A DNA stretch of 64,000 bases from Shinella fusca (lineage in GTDB: Bacteria > Pseudomonadota > Alphaproteobacteria > Rhizobiales > Rhizobiaceae): contig NZ_JACHIK010000018.1 of NCBI RefSeq assembly GCF_014203155.1, positions 17,304 to 81,303 of the forward strand, in the 5' to 3' direction. A program made the position numbers and the translations under genes. Every line of letters begins with the position of its first letter. Within the stretch, counting starts at the first letter, position 1. The notes under the pieces are model-generated. The model made no database searches, had not been told where the DNA came from, and saw nothing but the letters and a program-made list of their open reading frames with translations. Positions 25,930 to 32,643 of this stretch are shown here, one piece after another.

Positions 25930-25980
25930 ATGATCAAGAGCACGCACATCGCCGCAACGTATTTTTGGCTGTTCCGATAG
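25930..25980 (+). CDS. candidate aromatic leader peptide (attenuator)
   Basis: A 16-residue frame, MIKSTHIAATYFWLFR, with Tyr11-Phe12-Trp13 and Phe15 codons just before the stop. Consecutive scarce-amino-acid codons followed by Arg-stop are the design of transcription-attenuation leaders; the rhizobial trp leader has the analogous IWWWAR ending. The frame starts at the predicted transcription start, so it may be translated without a ribosome binding site. Downstream, two alternative stems fit the classic mechanism: a ribosome reaching the stop would cover 25983-25991 and let the terminator form; a ribosome stalled on Tyr/Phe/Trp codons would leave it free. The regulated genes are a GNAT and a DJ-1/PfpI protein. 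Confidence 0.6.
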   Translation: MIKSTHIAATYFWLFR

Positions 25981-25982
25981 GA

Positions 25983-26011
25983 GCGGCTGTTCGATCATGT
26001 CAACAAGCCGC
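25983..26011 (+). promoter_or_regulatory. predicted antiterminator stem
   Basis: GCGGCTGTT (25983-25991) can pair with AACAAGCCGC (26002-26011) with one bulged A. The second strand is the same sequence that forms the 5' arm of the terminator, so the two structures exclude each other. Confidence 0.55.
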
Positions 26012-26033
26012 CATCAGGCGGCTTTGTTGTTTT
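26002..26033 (+). terminator. attenuator terminator
   Basis: AACAAGCCGCC-ATCA-GGCGGCTTTGTT forms a GC-rich hairpin with one bulge, followed by GTTTT. It lies between the leader stop and the GNAT start (37 bases before it), so it should stop transcription before the genes unless the antiterminator forms. Confidence 0.65.
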
Positions 26034-26070
26034 AAGGGCACCTGATGGCAGAAAAACCAAGGAGCCCGAA

Positions 26071-26571
26071 ATGCAAAATACCGTCATCAAGCTCGAACCC
26101 CTGCCCGTCGAACGCCCGCCGGTGCTGACCATCCGCGCCGCCCGCCAGGGCGACCTGCAGCAGATCCTCGACATGATCGCGCTGCATGCCGAATGCCACG
26201 GCGACACGGCGAAACTCACGGCCGCCGACCTCGACCGCGACCTCTTCGGCGCCCATCCCTGGATCACCGCGCTGGTGGCCGAAGCCGGCGGGCGGCTGAT
26301 CGGCTACGCCCTGCTCGTGCCGATGTACCGCGCCGCCGAAGGCCTGCGCGGCATGGAGCTGCACCAGATCTTCGTGCGCGCGGGCCATCGCGGCAACGGC
26401 ATCGGCCACCATCTCGTCTCGCGCGCCCGCGAGCATGCCCGCATCGCCGGCTGCGGCTACCTCTCGGTGAGCGCGGCGACCGGCAACTTCAACGCCCACC
26501 GCTTCTACGAGCAGATGAATTTCCGCGCCGGCCCCGTCACCGGCATGCGCTACGTGCAGGCCCTCGGCTGA
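26071..26571 (+). CDS. GNAT-family N-acetyltransferase under predicted attenuation
   Basis: 166 residues. Acetyl-CoA fold: N-terminal LTIRAARQGDLQQILDMIALHAE, beta-4 strand MELHQIFVRAGHRGNGIGHHLV with the pyrophosphate loop RGNGIG (about residues 110-115), and the AATGNFNAHRFYEQMNF C-terminal motif shared with polyamine/amino-acid acetyltransferases. AAGGAG precedes the ATG. The substrate is unknown; regulation by an aromatic-rich leader suggests an aromatic amino acid or a related amine, which is inference. It is 22 bases upstream of the DJ-1/PfpI gene and clearly in one operon with it. Confidence 0.85.
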   Translation: MQNTVIKLEPLPVERPPVLTIRAARQGDLQQILDMIALHAECHGDTAKLTAADLDRDLFGAHPWITALVAEAGGRLIGYALLVPMYRAAEGLRGMELHQIFVRAGHRGNGIGHHLVSRAREHARIAGCGYLSVSAATGNFNAHRFYEQMNFRAGPVTGMRYVQALG

Positions 26572-26593
26572 CCGCCCCTTCAAGGAGACCACC

Positions 26594-27178
26594 ATGGCAA
26601 AGCGTCTGGCAATCGTCCTCACCGAGGGCTACGCGGACTGGGAATGCGCGCTGCTGATGGCGACGGCGCGCGGAGACTGCGGGGCCGAGACCGTCGTCCT
26701 GACACCGGGCGGGGCCGACGTCACCTCGCTCGGCGGCCTCACCGCGCGCTCCGCCGGCCGGGCCGAGGAGGCCGCGCCCGGCGATTTCGACATCCTGGTG
26801 ATCTGCGGCGGCACGATCTGGCAATCCGGCAAGGCGCCGGACCTTGCCGCGCCCGTCCGCCGCTTCCTGAATGCCGGAAAGCCGGTGGCGGGGATCTGCG
26901 ACGCGACGCTGGAGCTCGGCCGCCTCGGCGTGCTCGACGAACGGGCGCATACCGGCAACTACCGCAGCCAGCTTGCGGACAAGGTGCCAGCCTATCGCGG
27001 CGGCGCGCTCTACCGCGACCAGCCGCAGGCGGTGAACGACCGCAGCGTCATCACGGCCTCGGGCGCCGCGCCCGTCACCTTCGCGAAGGAAGTGCTGGAG
27101 GCCATCGGCCTCGGCTCGCCCGAGCTTCTCGACTATCTGCGCCTTTACGGCGACGAGCACCGCCCGGCTTCCGCCTGA
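26594..27178 (+). CDS. DJ-1/PfpI-family protein (class I glutaminase-like fold)
   Basis: 194 residues. The fold is marked by AIVLTEGYADWECALLM with the conserved Glu, FDILVICGGTIWQSG, and the nucleophile-elbow Cys in VAGICDATLELGRLGVL. These proteins act as glyoxalases, amidases or small-molecule hydratases; the exact reaction cannot be told from sequence. The histidine normally after the Cys is replaced (CDATLE), a subgroup feature. AAGGAG precedes the ATG. As the second gene of the operon behind the aromatic leader, it may act on the same metabolite as the acetyltransferase. Confidence 0.82.
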   Translation: MAKRLAIVLTEGYADWECALLMATARGDCGAETVVLTPGGADVTSLGGLTARSAGRAEEAAPGDFDILVICGGTIWQSGKAPDLAAPVRRFLNAGKPVAGICDATLELGRLGVLDERAHTGNYRSQLADKVPAYRGGALYRDQPQAVNDRSVITASGAAPVTFAKEVLEAIGLGSPELLDYLRLYGDEHRPASA

Positions 27179-27186
27179 CGCTGCAC

Positions 27187-27579
27187 CTATTCCTGTCCGG
27201 CGTCGTCCACCGTCTTGTCGTCGCCCGTTTCGGCGCGCTTTGCGGCGGCGGCCGCGCGCTCGCTCTCGCGCACCACATGCAGGAACTCCGCGGCGATCGG
27301 CGGGGAGACTTCTACCGTCTTCTTCTCTTTGTCGTAGATGCAGACATAGGTGATCTGGCTCTTGGCCTCCGGCGAAAGCCCCTCGACGGCGGCGATGCCG
27401 AAGGATTGGGTCCCCGTCGGCTCGACGAAGACGGTGGGCGTTCCGAGCGCCTCGGGAAGGCTTGCAAGGCAGCTCTTCTCCACGTCCGCGCGGAATTCCT
27501 CCCAGGCATCGGGCGAGGAGGCATGCGCCGCCGGGGCGGCAAGGGCGAGGGAAAGGACGGCAAGGGGATGAACGCGCAT
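27187..27579 (-). CDS. hypothetical exported protein
   Basis: 130 residues. A signal peptide (MRVHPLAVLSLALAAPAAHA) precedes a small domain with two cysteines (EKSCLASLPEAL and TYVCIYDKEKKTVEV), probably disulfide-bonded in the periplasm, then a charged alanine-rich tail. No family recognised with confidence. GGAG lies upstream of the ATG. It is convergent with the DJ-1 gene (8 bases between stops). Confidence 0.65.
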   Translation of the reverse strand: MRVHPLAVLSLALAAPAAHASSPDAWEEFRADVEKSCLASLPEALGTPTVFVEPTGTQSFGIAAVEGLSPEAKSQITYVCIYDKEKKTVEVSPPIAAEFLHVVRESERAAAAAKRAETGDDKTVDDAGQE

Positions 27580-27650
27580 CGAAAGGCTCCGTGTTGCATG
27601 GACTTCGGGCGAAATGTCCTTGATCGGATCTCGTTCCGCCCGCCCTTGAT

Positions 27651-27688
27651 CTGACAGGGGAAACGGGAATGATTTTGTCGCCTGTCAG
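27651..27688. promoter_or_regulatory. 8-bp inverted repeat upstream of sodB
   Basis: CTGACAGG and CCTGTCAG, perfect arms 22 bases apart, about 100-140 bases before the sodB start. The spacing fits two operator half-sites flanking a promoter better than a terminator. Confidence 0.3.
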
Positions 27689-27789
27689 GAAAATTTGGAA
27701 GCCGGGCGGTTGCCTCTTCCGGTTGCCGCTCCTATGTTCCGATCACGGATTTCATTCATAAAATCCCGTCGCCAAGAGGAGACACCACC

Positions 27790-28392
27790 ATGGCTTTCGA
27801 ACTTCCGCCGCTTCCCTACGATTACGACGCGCTTTCGCCCTTCATGTCGCGCGAAACGCTCGAATATCACCACGACAAGCACCACAAGGCCTATGTCGAC
27901 AACGGCAACAAGCTGGCGGAGGAAGCCGGCCTTGCGAACCTCTCGCTCGAGGAGATCGTCAAGAAGTCCTACGGCACCAACCAGGGCCTCTTCAACAATG
28001 CGGGCCAGCACTACAACCACCTGCATTTCTGGAACTGGATGAAGAAGGGCGGCGGCGGCAAGAGCCTGCCGGGCGCGCTCCAGAAGGCCATCGACAGCGA
28101 CCTCGGCGGCTATGACAAGTTCAAGGCCGATTTCGTCGCCGCCGGCACCACGCAGTTCGGCTCCGGCTGGGCCTGGCTCTCCGTCAAGGACGGCAAGCTC
28201 GCCATCTCCAAGACCCCGAACGGCGAGAACCCGCTGGTCCACGGCGCTCAGCCGATCCTCGGCGTCGACGTGTGGGAACACTCCTACTACATCGACTACC
28301 GCAACGCCCGCCCGAAGTACCTCGAAGCCTTCGTCGACAGCCTGATCAACTGGGACTATGTCCTCGAACGCTACGAAGCCGCCACGAAGTAG
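27790..28392 (+). CDS. sodB: superoxide dismutase, Fe/Mn family
   Basis: 200 residues. It dismutates superoxide in the cytosol. Metal ligands are visible: His27 in LEYHHDKHHKAYV, His in NAGQHYNHLHFWNWM, and Asp and His in GVDVWEHSYYIDY. The QFGSGWAWL motif with Gly-Ser before Trp and the second-shell residues suggest a cambialistic or Fe-type enzyme; metal choice cannot be fixed by eye. GGAG lies upstream of the ATG. It is monocistronic and followed by a strong terminator. Confidence 0.96.
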   Translation: MAFELPPLPYDYDALSPFMSRETLEYHHDKHHKAYVDNGNKLAEEAGLANLSLEEIVKKSYGTNQGLFNNAGQHYNHLHFWNWMKKGGGGKSLPGALQKAIDSDLGGYDKFKADFVAAGTTQFGSGWAWLSVKDGKLAISKTPNGENPLVHGAQPILGVDVWEHSYYIDYRNARPKYLEAFVDSLINWDYVLERYEAATK

Positions 28393-28419
28393 TCCTTTCG
28401 CGGGTTTAGCGCTTTACGG

Positions 28420-28448
28420 AACCCCGGCTGGAAACGGCCGGGGTTTTT
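28420..28448 (+). terminator. rho-independent terminator of sodB
   Basis: AACCCCGGC-N8-GCCGGGGTT, a perfect 9-bp stem, followed by TTT. Confidence 0.85.
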
Positions 28449-28475
28449 CCTTGGCCGGCACCCTCGCCTCACGCA

Positions 28476-28560
28476 CTCCGTCATCCTCGGGCTCGACCCG
28501 AGGATCCAAGCAACACCCGGGGCATGGATAGTCGGGTCAAGCCCGACCATGACGGAGGAG
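28476..28560. repeat. family C hairpin repeat, copy 1 of tandem pair
   Basis: Two hairpins: CCTCGGG-CTCGA-CCCGAGG, and GTCGGG-TCAAG-CCCGAC, framed by CTCCGTCAT at the left and ATGACGGAG at the right, which are inverted copies of each other. Confidence 0.8.
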
Positions 28561-28637
28561 AGGTTCGGCAAATTGCAACACAGTGCTCTGGCTAGAAATG
28601 GCCCGAGTTTTCTTTTGTAGGCAACATCACCCCCACA

Positions 28638-28722
28638 CTCCGTCATCCTCAGGCTTGCCCCGAGGATCCAGTCGGCACCGGGGCATGGATGGTCGGGGCA
28701 AGCCCGACCATGACGGAGGAGA
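28638..28722. repeat. family C hairpin repeat, copy 2 of tandem pair
   Basis: Same layout and orientation as the copy 78 bases upstream, with small changes (CTCAGGCTTGCCCCGAGG). Framing CTCCGTCAT and ATGACGGAG are conserved. Confidence 0.8.
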
Positions 28723-28814
28723 GGCCAGTGGAGTTGCCGGCAATCTGACCGGGTCGTCTCCGGTCGGTGTTTCTTTGGTCGACAAACCGCCGTGTTGATG
28801 GCATAAATGCCAAC

Positions 28815-29096
28815 ATGGATGCCGTTCTTCTCGAGCGCTCGAAGACGGTCCTGCCGGACGGTTCGATCGTCGAGATCGTGCTCTGGCAGGTTCCCGAACC
28901 CGTTCCCGGAAGCACGCATCTTTTCAAATACCGCCTGTTCTACGGGCGGGACGGCCGGCGGATCGTCGGCTTCGATAATGAGCGCGGCAAGGGCGACCAT
29001 TGCCATCTCGACGGGCGCGAGCGGCCCTATGCGTTCTCGACCGTCGCCGCGCTGCTCGAAGATTTCCGGGCCGAGATCGCCAAAAGGAGACGTTGA
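28815..29096 (+). CDS. TumE-like (DUF6516) toxin component
   Basis: 93 residues. The YRLFYGRDGRRIVGFDNERGKGDHCHLDGRERPYAF core (about residues 42-75; DHCHLDG with conserved His) is typical of the DUF6516/TumE toxin family. It is followed immediately, with no gap between TGA and ATG, by a winged-helix protein of the type that serves as its antitoxin. The mode of action is not well established. ATG 28815 is preferred over in-frame upstream codons because it gives the family N-terminus. Confidence 0.75.
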   Translation: MDAVLLERSKTVLPDGSIVEIVLWQVPEPVPGSTHLFKYRLFYGRDGRRIVGFDNERGKGDHCHLDGRERPYAFSTVAALLEDFRAEIAKRRR

Positions 29097-29465
29097 ATGA
29101 AGCGCGCCTGCATCCAGATCCGCAGCGATTCCGAGGCTCTCCTCGCAGAAAGCCTGGCACGGGCGGCCGAAGCGGCACGCACGGGCGTGCCTTCCGATCC
29201 TGTCGCGACCTTCACTTTCAGCTCCCCCGCGCAGCTCTTTTCCGTCATCAGCCCCAAGCGCTGGGAATTGATCGAACATTTGCAGAAGATCGGCCCGAGC
29301 AGCATCCGGGCGCTCGCCCGTTCGCTCGGACGGGATGTGAAACGGGTGCATGAGGACGTGGTCGCTCTCGCAGACTGGGGGATCGTCGAGCGCACCGATA
29401 CCGGCAAAGTGGTAGTGCCTTTCGACGTCATCCATGCCGACTTCGATTTGCGGGCCGTCGCGTAG
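29097..29465 (+). CDS. winged-helix antitoxin/regulator (TumA / HVO_A0114-like)
   Basis: 122 residues. The helix-turn-helix is at about residues 55-100 (KRWELIEHLQKIGPSSIRALARSLGRDVKRVHEDVVALADWGIVE), a MarR/ArsR-like winged helix, ending VPFDVIHADFDL. In this toxin-antitoxin type the regulator follows the toxin and represses the operon. AAAGGAG lies inside the end of the toxin gene and serves as its ribosome binding site. Confidence 0.78.
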   Translation: MKRACIQIRSDSEALLAESLARAAEAARTGVPSDPVATFTFSSPAQLFSVISPKRWELIEHLQKIGPSSIRALARSLGRDVKRVHEDVVALADWGIVERTDTGKVVVPFDVIHADFDLRAVA

Positions 29466-30164
29466 TCACACCGCACCGGCCGGCCTTTCCGCCCACCCCG
29501 AAATCCACAATTGCCGCAACCCATTCCCCTCGCCGCGGAAATGACTGCCGGTCGCTTCACAGGCTTCCACGCGGTCGGCGCGGAAGTTGCGGAGGGCGCG
29601 GCGCAGCTCGCACCAGGCGACGATATTGGCGTTTTCCGAATAATAGATCAGGGCGATGGGGCGGATGGTGCGCTCGGTGGGGCGGGCCTGTTCGTCGCGG
29701 TAGCGGATCGACAGCGTCTCCTCGTCGCGGATCGCCCGGCGCACGCCCGCAAGGTCGATGCCCTCCGGCTGGCGTGGCGCCGAGCCCCAAGCGTGCAGCG
29801 CTCGGGCCGAAAGCGTCTGGCGCAGCGGCGGCGGTACGGCGCCGGCGATCTTCTCGCCGACGCGGCGGGCGGCGGCCTTGAGTTCGGCATCGCCTGTGCG
29901 CTCCAGCAGCGCGAGCGCCAGCACCACCGCCTCTGTCTCCTCGATGGAGAACATCAGCGGCGGCAGGTCGAAGCCGGGCCGCAGGATATAGCCGATGCCG
30001 CGCTCGCCCTCGACCGGCACGCGCATGGCCTGGAGAGCCGCGATGTCGCGGTAGATCGAGCGCACCGTCACCTCCAGCCGCAAGGCGATCTCCGCCGCCG
30101 TTATCGGGTGGCGGGCGAGCCGCAGGATCTGGATGATCTCGAAAAGCCGTGATGCCTTGCGCAT
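29466..30164 (-). CDS. HTH-WYL transcriptional regulator (YafY-like)
   Basis: 232 residues from ATG 30164 (MRKASRLFEIIQILRLARHPITAAEIA), the normal family start; GGGGGA lies just upstream. It has an N-terminal HTH_11 domain (about 1-60, with VRSIYRDIAALQAMRVPVEGERGIGY) and a WYL domain (about 130-215: LSIRYRDEQARPTERTIRPIALIYYSENANIVAWCELR and FRADRVEA). WYL domains sense nucleotides or other ligands. The gene is divergent from a LysE exporter; a perfect CAACTGACA palindrome 12 bases before its start is the likely operator for both. Confidence 0.88.
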   Translation of the reverse strand: MRKASRLFEIIQILRLARHPITAAEIALRLEVTVRSIYRDIAALQAMRVPVEGERGIGYILRPGFDLPPLMFSIEETEAVVLALALLERTGDAELKAAARRVGEKIAGAVPPPLRQTLSARALHAWGSAPRQPEGIDLAGVRRAIRDEETLSIRYRDEQARPTERTIRPIALIYYSENANIVAWCELRRALRNFRADRVEACEATGSHFRGEGNGLRQLWISGWAERPAGAV

Positions 30165-30175
30165 GTCCCCCATCA

Positions 30176-30199
30176 CAACTGACACATCCCTGTCAGTTG
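30176..30199. promoter_or_regulatory. operator palindrome between WYL regulator and LysE gene
   Basis: CAACTGACA-N6-TGTCAGTTG, a perfect 9-bp inverted repeat. It lies 12 bases from the regulator start and about 85 bases from the exporter start. Confidence 0.65.
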
Positions 30200-30274
30200 C
30201 CTTTCGCTATAGCACGCCCCAAACGCTTGAAACTGAACGCATCATAGGCCCTTCGCGCGGGGCCCGGCAATGGA

Positions 30275-30283
30275 CAACTGACA
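30275..30283 (+). promoter_or_regulatory. second CAACTGACA half-site at the LysE start
   Basis: An exact copy of the operator half-site, ending on the first base of the LysE ATG. The chance of an exact 9-mer recurring in this short gap is low, so it may be a second binding site. Confidence 0.5.
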
Positions 30284-30918
30284 TGACCTACAGCGAAAAC
30301 CTCTGGCTCTTCTTCCTCCTCGTCGCCGGCATCATCGTCGTGCCGGGCATGGACATGGTGTTCGTGCTGGCAAGTTCGCTTTCGGGCGGGCGCAGGGCCG
30401 GCCTCTCGGCGACCCTTGGCATCATGGCGGGCGGGCTCGTGCACACGCTCTACGGCGCGCTCGGCGTCGGCCTGCTTCTCCATTTCGCGCCGAAACTCTT
30501 CGAGGTGCTGCTGGTCGCGGGTGCGGCCTATGTCGCCTATATCGGCTGGCAGCTCTTCCGAAGCTCCATCGTGATCGAGGCGGTGGACGGGCTCGACCGG
30601 CGCGGCCTCCTCACCCGCTTCCGCCAGGGCGCGCTGACGAGCCTCATGAACCCCAAGGCCTATCTCTTCATGCTCGCCGTCTTCCCGCAGTTCCTGAGGC
30701 CCGAGTTCGGCCCGGTCTGGCGGCAGGCGGCGGTGATGGTGCTGGTGATCTGGGCAACCCAGCTTGCCGTCTACGGCGGCCTTGCGCTCGCCGCCAGCCG
30801 CAGCCGCTCCGCGCTCCTCGCCAGCCCCGCCGCCACCCGCTTCATCGGCCGCGCCGCCGGCGTGCTGCTGATCGCGATCGCGGCGTTTACGGTGTGGCGG
30901 GGCTGGGGAAGCCTGTGA
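30283..30918 (+). CDS. LysE/RhtB-family exporter
   Basis: 211 residues, about six membrane helices. The family start (NLWLFFLLVAGIIVVPGMDMVFVLASSLSGGRRAGLSATLGI) with the P-G-x-D/N motif, and FRQGALTSLMNPKAYLFMLAVFPQF in the middle, are clear. It exports amino acids or analogues (Lys, Thr, homoserine lactone in known members); the cargo is unknown. Weak ribosome binding site; the start codon overlaps an operator half-site, so repressor binding would block initiation or elongation. Confidence 0.9.
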   Translation: MTYSENLWLFFLLVAGIIVVPGMDMVFVLASSLSGGRRAGLSATLGIMAGGLVHTLYGALGVGLLLHFAPKLFEVLLVAGAAYVAYIGWQLFRSSIVIEAVDGLDRRGLLTRFRQGALTSLMNPKAYLFMLAVFPQFLRPEFGPVWRQAAVMVLVIWATQLAVYGGLALAASRSRSALLASPAATRFIGRAAGVLLIAIAAFTVWRGWGSL

Positions 30919-31046
30919 GGGCGCAAACAGGTTCCCGCCCGCGGCATCAAAAAGATTTTACTGTCCGGATTCGTTCAAAATGCAATCATGCGGTCGCATC
31001 GTAAACCGGCGGCGCGTGGAGCGGCTGCCAGAATCGGGAGACCTCG

Positions 31047-31490
31047 ATGAAGTTCAGGACTTTGGCGGTCGCGGCCGCGCTTGCGGTCATCGGCGCGGGC
31101 GTCGTCGCAGCGGCGGACGAGCCGCAGGTCGTGCGTCAGGGCATGATGAAGAAGATGGGCGGCGCCGCCGGGGCGCTTGCCGGCATCGCGAAGGGCGAGA
31201 AGCCCTATGACGCGGAGATCGTCAAGGCATCGCTTTCCACCATGGTGGAGGTGGCCAAGACCTTCCCCGACCAGTTCCCCGCCGGCTCGGAGACCGGCCA
31301 CGAGACCGAGGCGAGCCCGAAGATCTGGGAAGCCATGGACGACTTCAAGGCGCATGCCGCCAAGCTCGGCGCGGACGCCGAGGCCGCCCTTGCCAACCTT
31401 CCGGCGGACCAGGCGGCGGTCGGCGCAGCGCTCAAGACCATCGGCGCCGATTGCGGCAGCTGTCACGAGGTCTACCGCATCAAGAAATAA
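31047..31490 (+). CDS. cytochrome c' / c-556 family protein
   Basis: 147 residues. A signal peptide (MKFRTLAVAAALAVIGAGVVAAA) leads to a four-helix-bundle cytochrome with a single C-terminal heme site CGSCH (DCGSCHEVYRIKK), the layout of class II cytochromes c. QGMMKKMGGAAGALAGIAKG supplies the N-terminal helix, where Met may be the distal ligand (c-556 type). It is periplasmic, with a role in electron transfer or NO binding. GGGAG lies upstream. It precedes a diheme cytochrome by 91 bases and probably shares its operon. Confidence 0.92.
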   Translation: MKFRTLAVAAALAVIGAGVVAAADEPQVVRQGMMKKMGGAAGALAGIAKGEKPYDAEIVKASLSTMVEVAKTFPDQFPAGSETGHETEASPKIWEAMDDFKAHAAKLGADAEAALANLPADQAAVGAALKTIGADCGSCHEVYRIKK

Positions 31491-31581
31491 GCGGTAGACC
31501 GGCCTTCCCGAAGCTGCGCGCCGCCCGGCCCTTCCTGCCGGGCCGGCGCCTTTCGGTCCGGATGCGTCACAGGAGGCCCGC

Positions 31582-32490
31582 ATGGCACTTCGCAAATTCC
31601 TCGGCGGCATCGTCCTCCTCGCGGCGGCGGGCGCGGGGGCATTCTATTTCATCACCGCGCCGCAGCGCCTTCCCGCGCAGACCTGGGCCTCGGCCGGCGA
31701 ACCGGACCTTGCCAACGGCGAGCGCCTCTTCAATGCCGGCGGCTGCGCAAGCTGTCATGCCGCGCCGGGCGCTACGGATGCAGACCGGCTGGTGCTTGCC
31801 GGCGGCCTTGCGCTGAAGAGCCCGTTCGGCACCTTCCATGCGCCGAACATCTCGCCGGACGAGACGGCGGGCATCGGCGGCTGGACATTGGCCGAGTTCG
31901 GCGATGCGATGAAGCGCGGCACGGGGCGACGGGGCGAGCATCTCTACCCCGCCTTCCCCTACGCCTCCTATGCGCGCATGACCGTCAAGGATATCGGCGA
32001 TCTCTACGGCTACCTGAAGACGCTGCCGAAGAGCGCCAGCGTGCCGCCGGGGCACGACCTGCCCTTCCCCTTCAACATGCGCCTGCTGCTCGGCGGCTGG
32101 AAGTTCCTCTATCTCAACGAGGCGCCGCGCGTGGTGCTCGCCGATGCTAGCGAGACGGTGAAGCACGGCCAGTACCTCGTGGAAGGCCCCGGCCATTGCG
32201 GCGAATGCCACACGCCGCGCGACGTGCTGGGCGGACTGAAGACGGACGAATGGCTTGCCGGCGGGCCGAACCCGGAGGGCGAAGGCCGCATCCCGGACAT
32301 CACGCCGGTCGAGGGCAAGTTCGGCGACTGGAGCGCGGGGGATATCGCCGGCTATCTCGAAACCGGCTTCACGCCGGACTTCGACAGCGTCGGCGGGGCG
32401 ATGGTCGCCGTGCAGAAGAACATGGCGCGCCTGCCGAAGGAGGACCGCGAGGCGATCGCGGCGTATCTCAAGGCGGTGCCGGCGCGGTGA
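31582..32490 (+). CDS. diheme cytochrome c
   Basis: 302 residues. An N-terminal anchor or signal (KFLGGIVLLAAAGAGAFYFI) is followed by two class I heme domains with CASCH (about residue 55) and CGECH (about residue 210). The NISPDETAGIGGWTLAEFGDAMKRG and MTVKDIGDLYGYLKTLP segments match the cytochrome subunits of membrane alcohol/aldehyde or gluconate dehydrogenases, but no dehydrogenase subunit is adjacent. It is likely a periplasmic electron carrier. AGGAGG lies upstream of the ATG. Confidence 0.9.
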   Translation: MALRKFLGGIVLLAAAGAGAFYFITAPQRLPAQTWASAGEPDLANGERLFNAGGCASCHAAPGATDADRLVLAGGLALKSPFGTFHAPNISPDETAGIGGWTLAEFGDAMKRGTGRRGEHLYPAFPYASYARMTVKDIGDLYGYLKTLPKSASVPPGHDLPFPFNMRLLLGGWKFLYLNEAPRVVLADASETVKHGQYLVEGPGHCGECHTPRDVLGGLKTDEWLAGGPNPEGEGRIPDITPVEGKFGDWSAGDIAGYLETGFTPDFDSVGGAMVAVQKNMARLPKEDREAIAAYLKAVPAR

Positions 32491-32503
32491 AGTGGAGGTG
32501 GTA

Positions 32504-32643
32504 AAGACCCCTCCCTAAATCCCTCCCCACAAGGGGGAGGGACTTACCGTGCGGCACGCCCGGCATTCAAGAATTGCGGGAAAAGCGGGCTTCCAGCCTT
32601 TCTCCCCCCTTGTGGGGGAGATGCCGGCAGGCAGAGAGGGCCT
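32504..32643. repeat. family B intergenic palindromic repeat
   Basis: Full copy between the convergent cytochrome and ilvE genes. The left arm has the CCCTAAATCCC variant. Confidence 0.85.

Larger units (their letters stand above)
28393..28814. other. non-coding gap with terminator and two family C repeats
   Basis: About 420 bases after sodB. It holds the sodB terminator, two family C hairpin pairs in the same orientation, and about 90 bases of promoter region for the TumE-like module, including an inverted repeat GACCGG-N7-CCGGTC at 28747-28765. No additional gene is supported. Confidence 0.55.
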
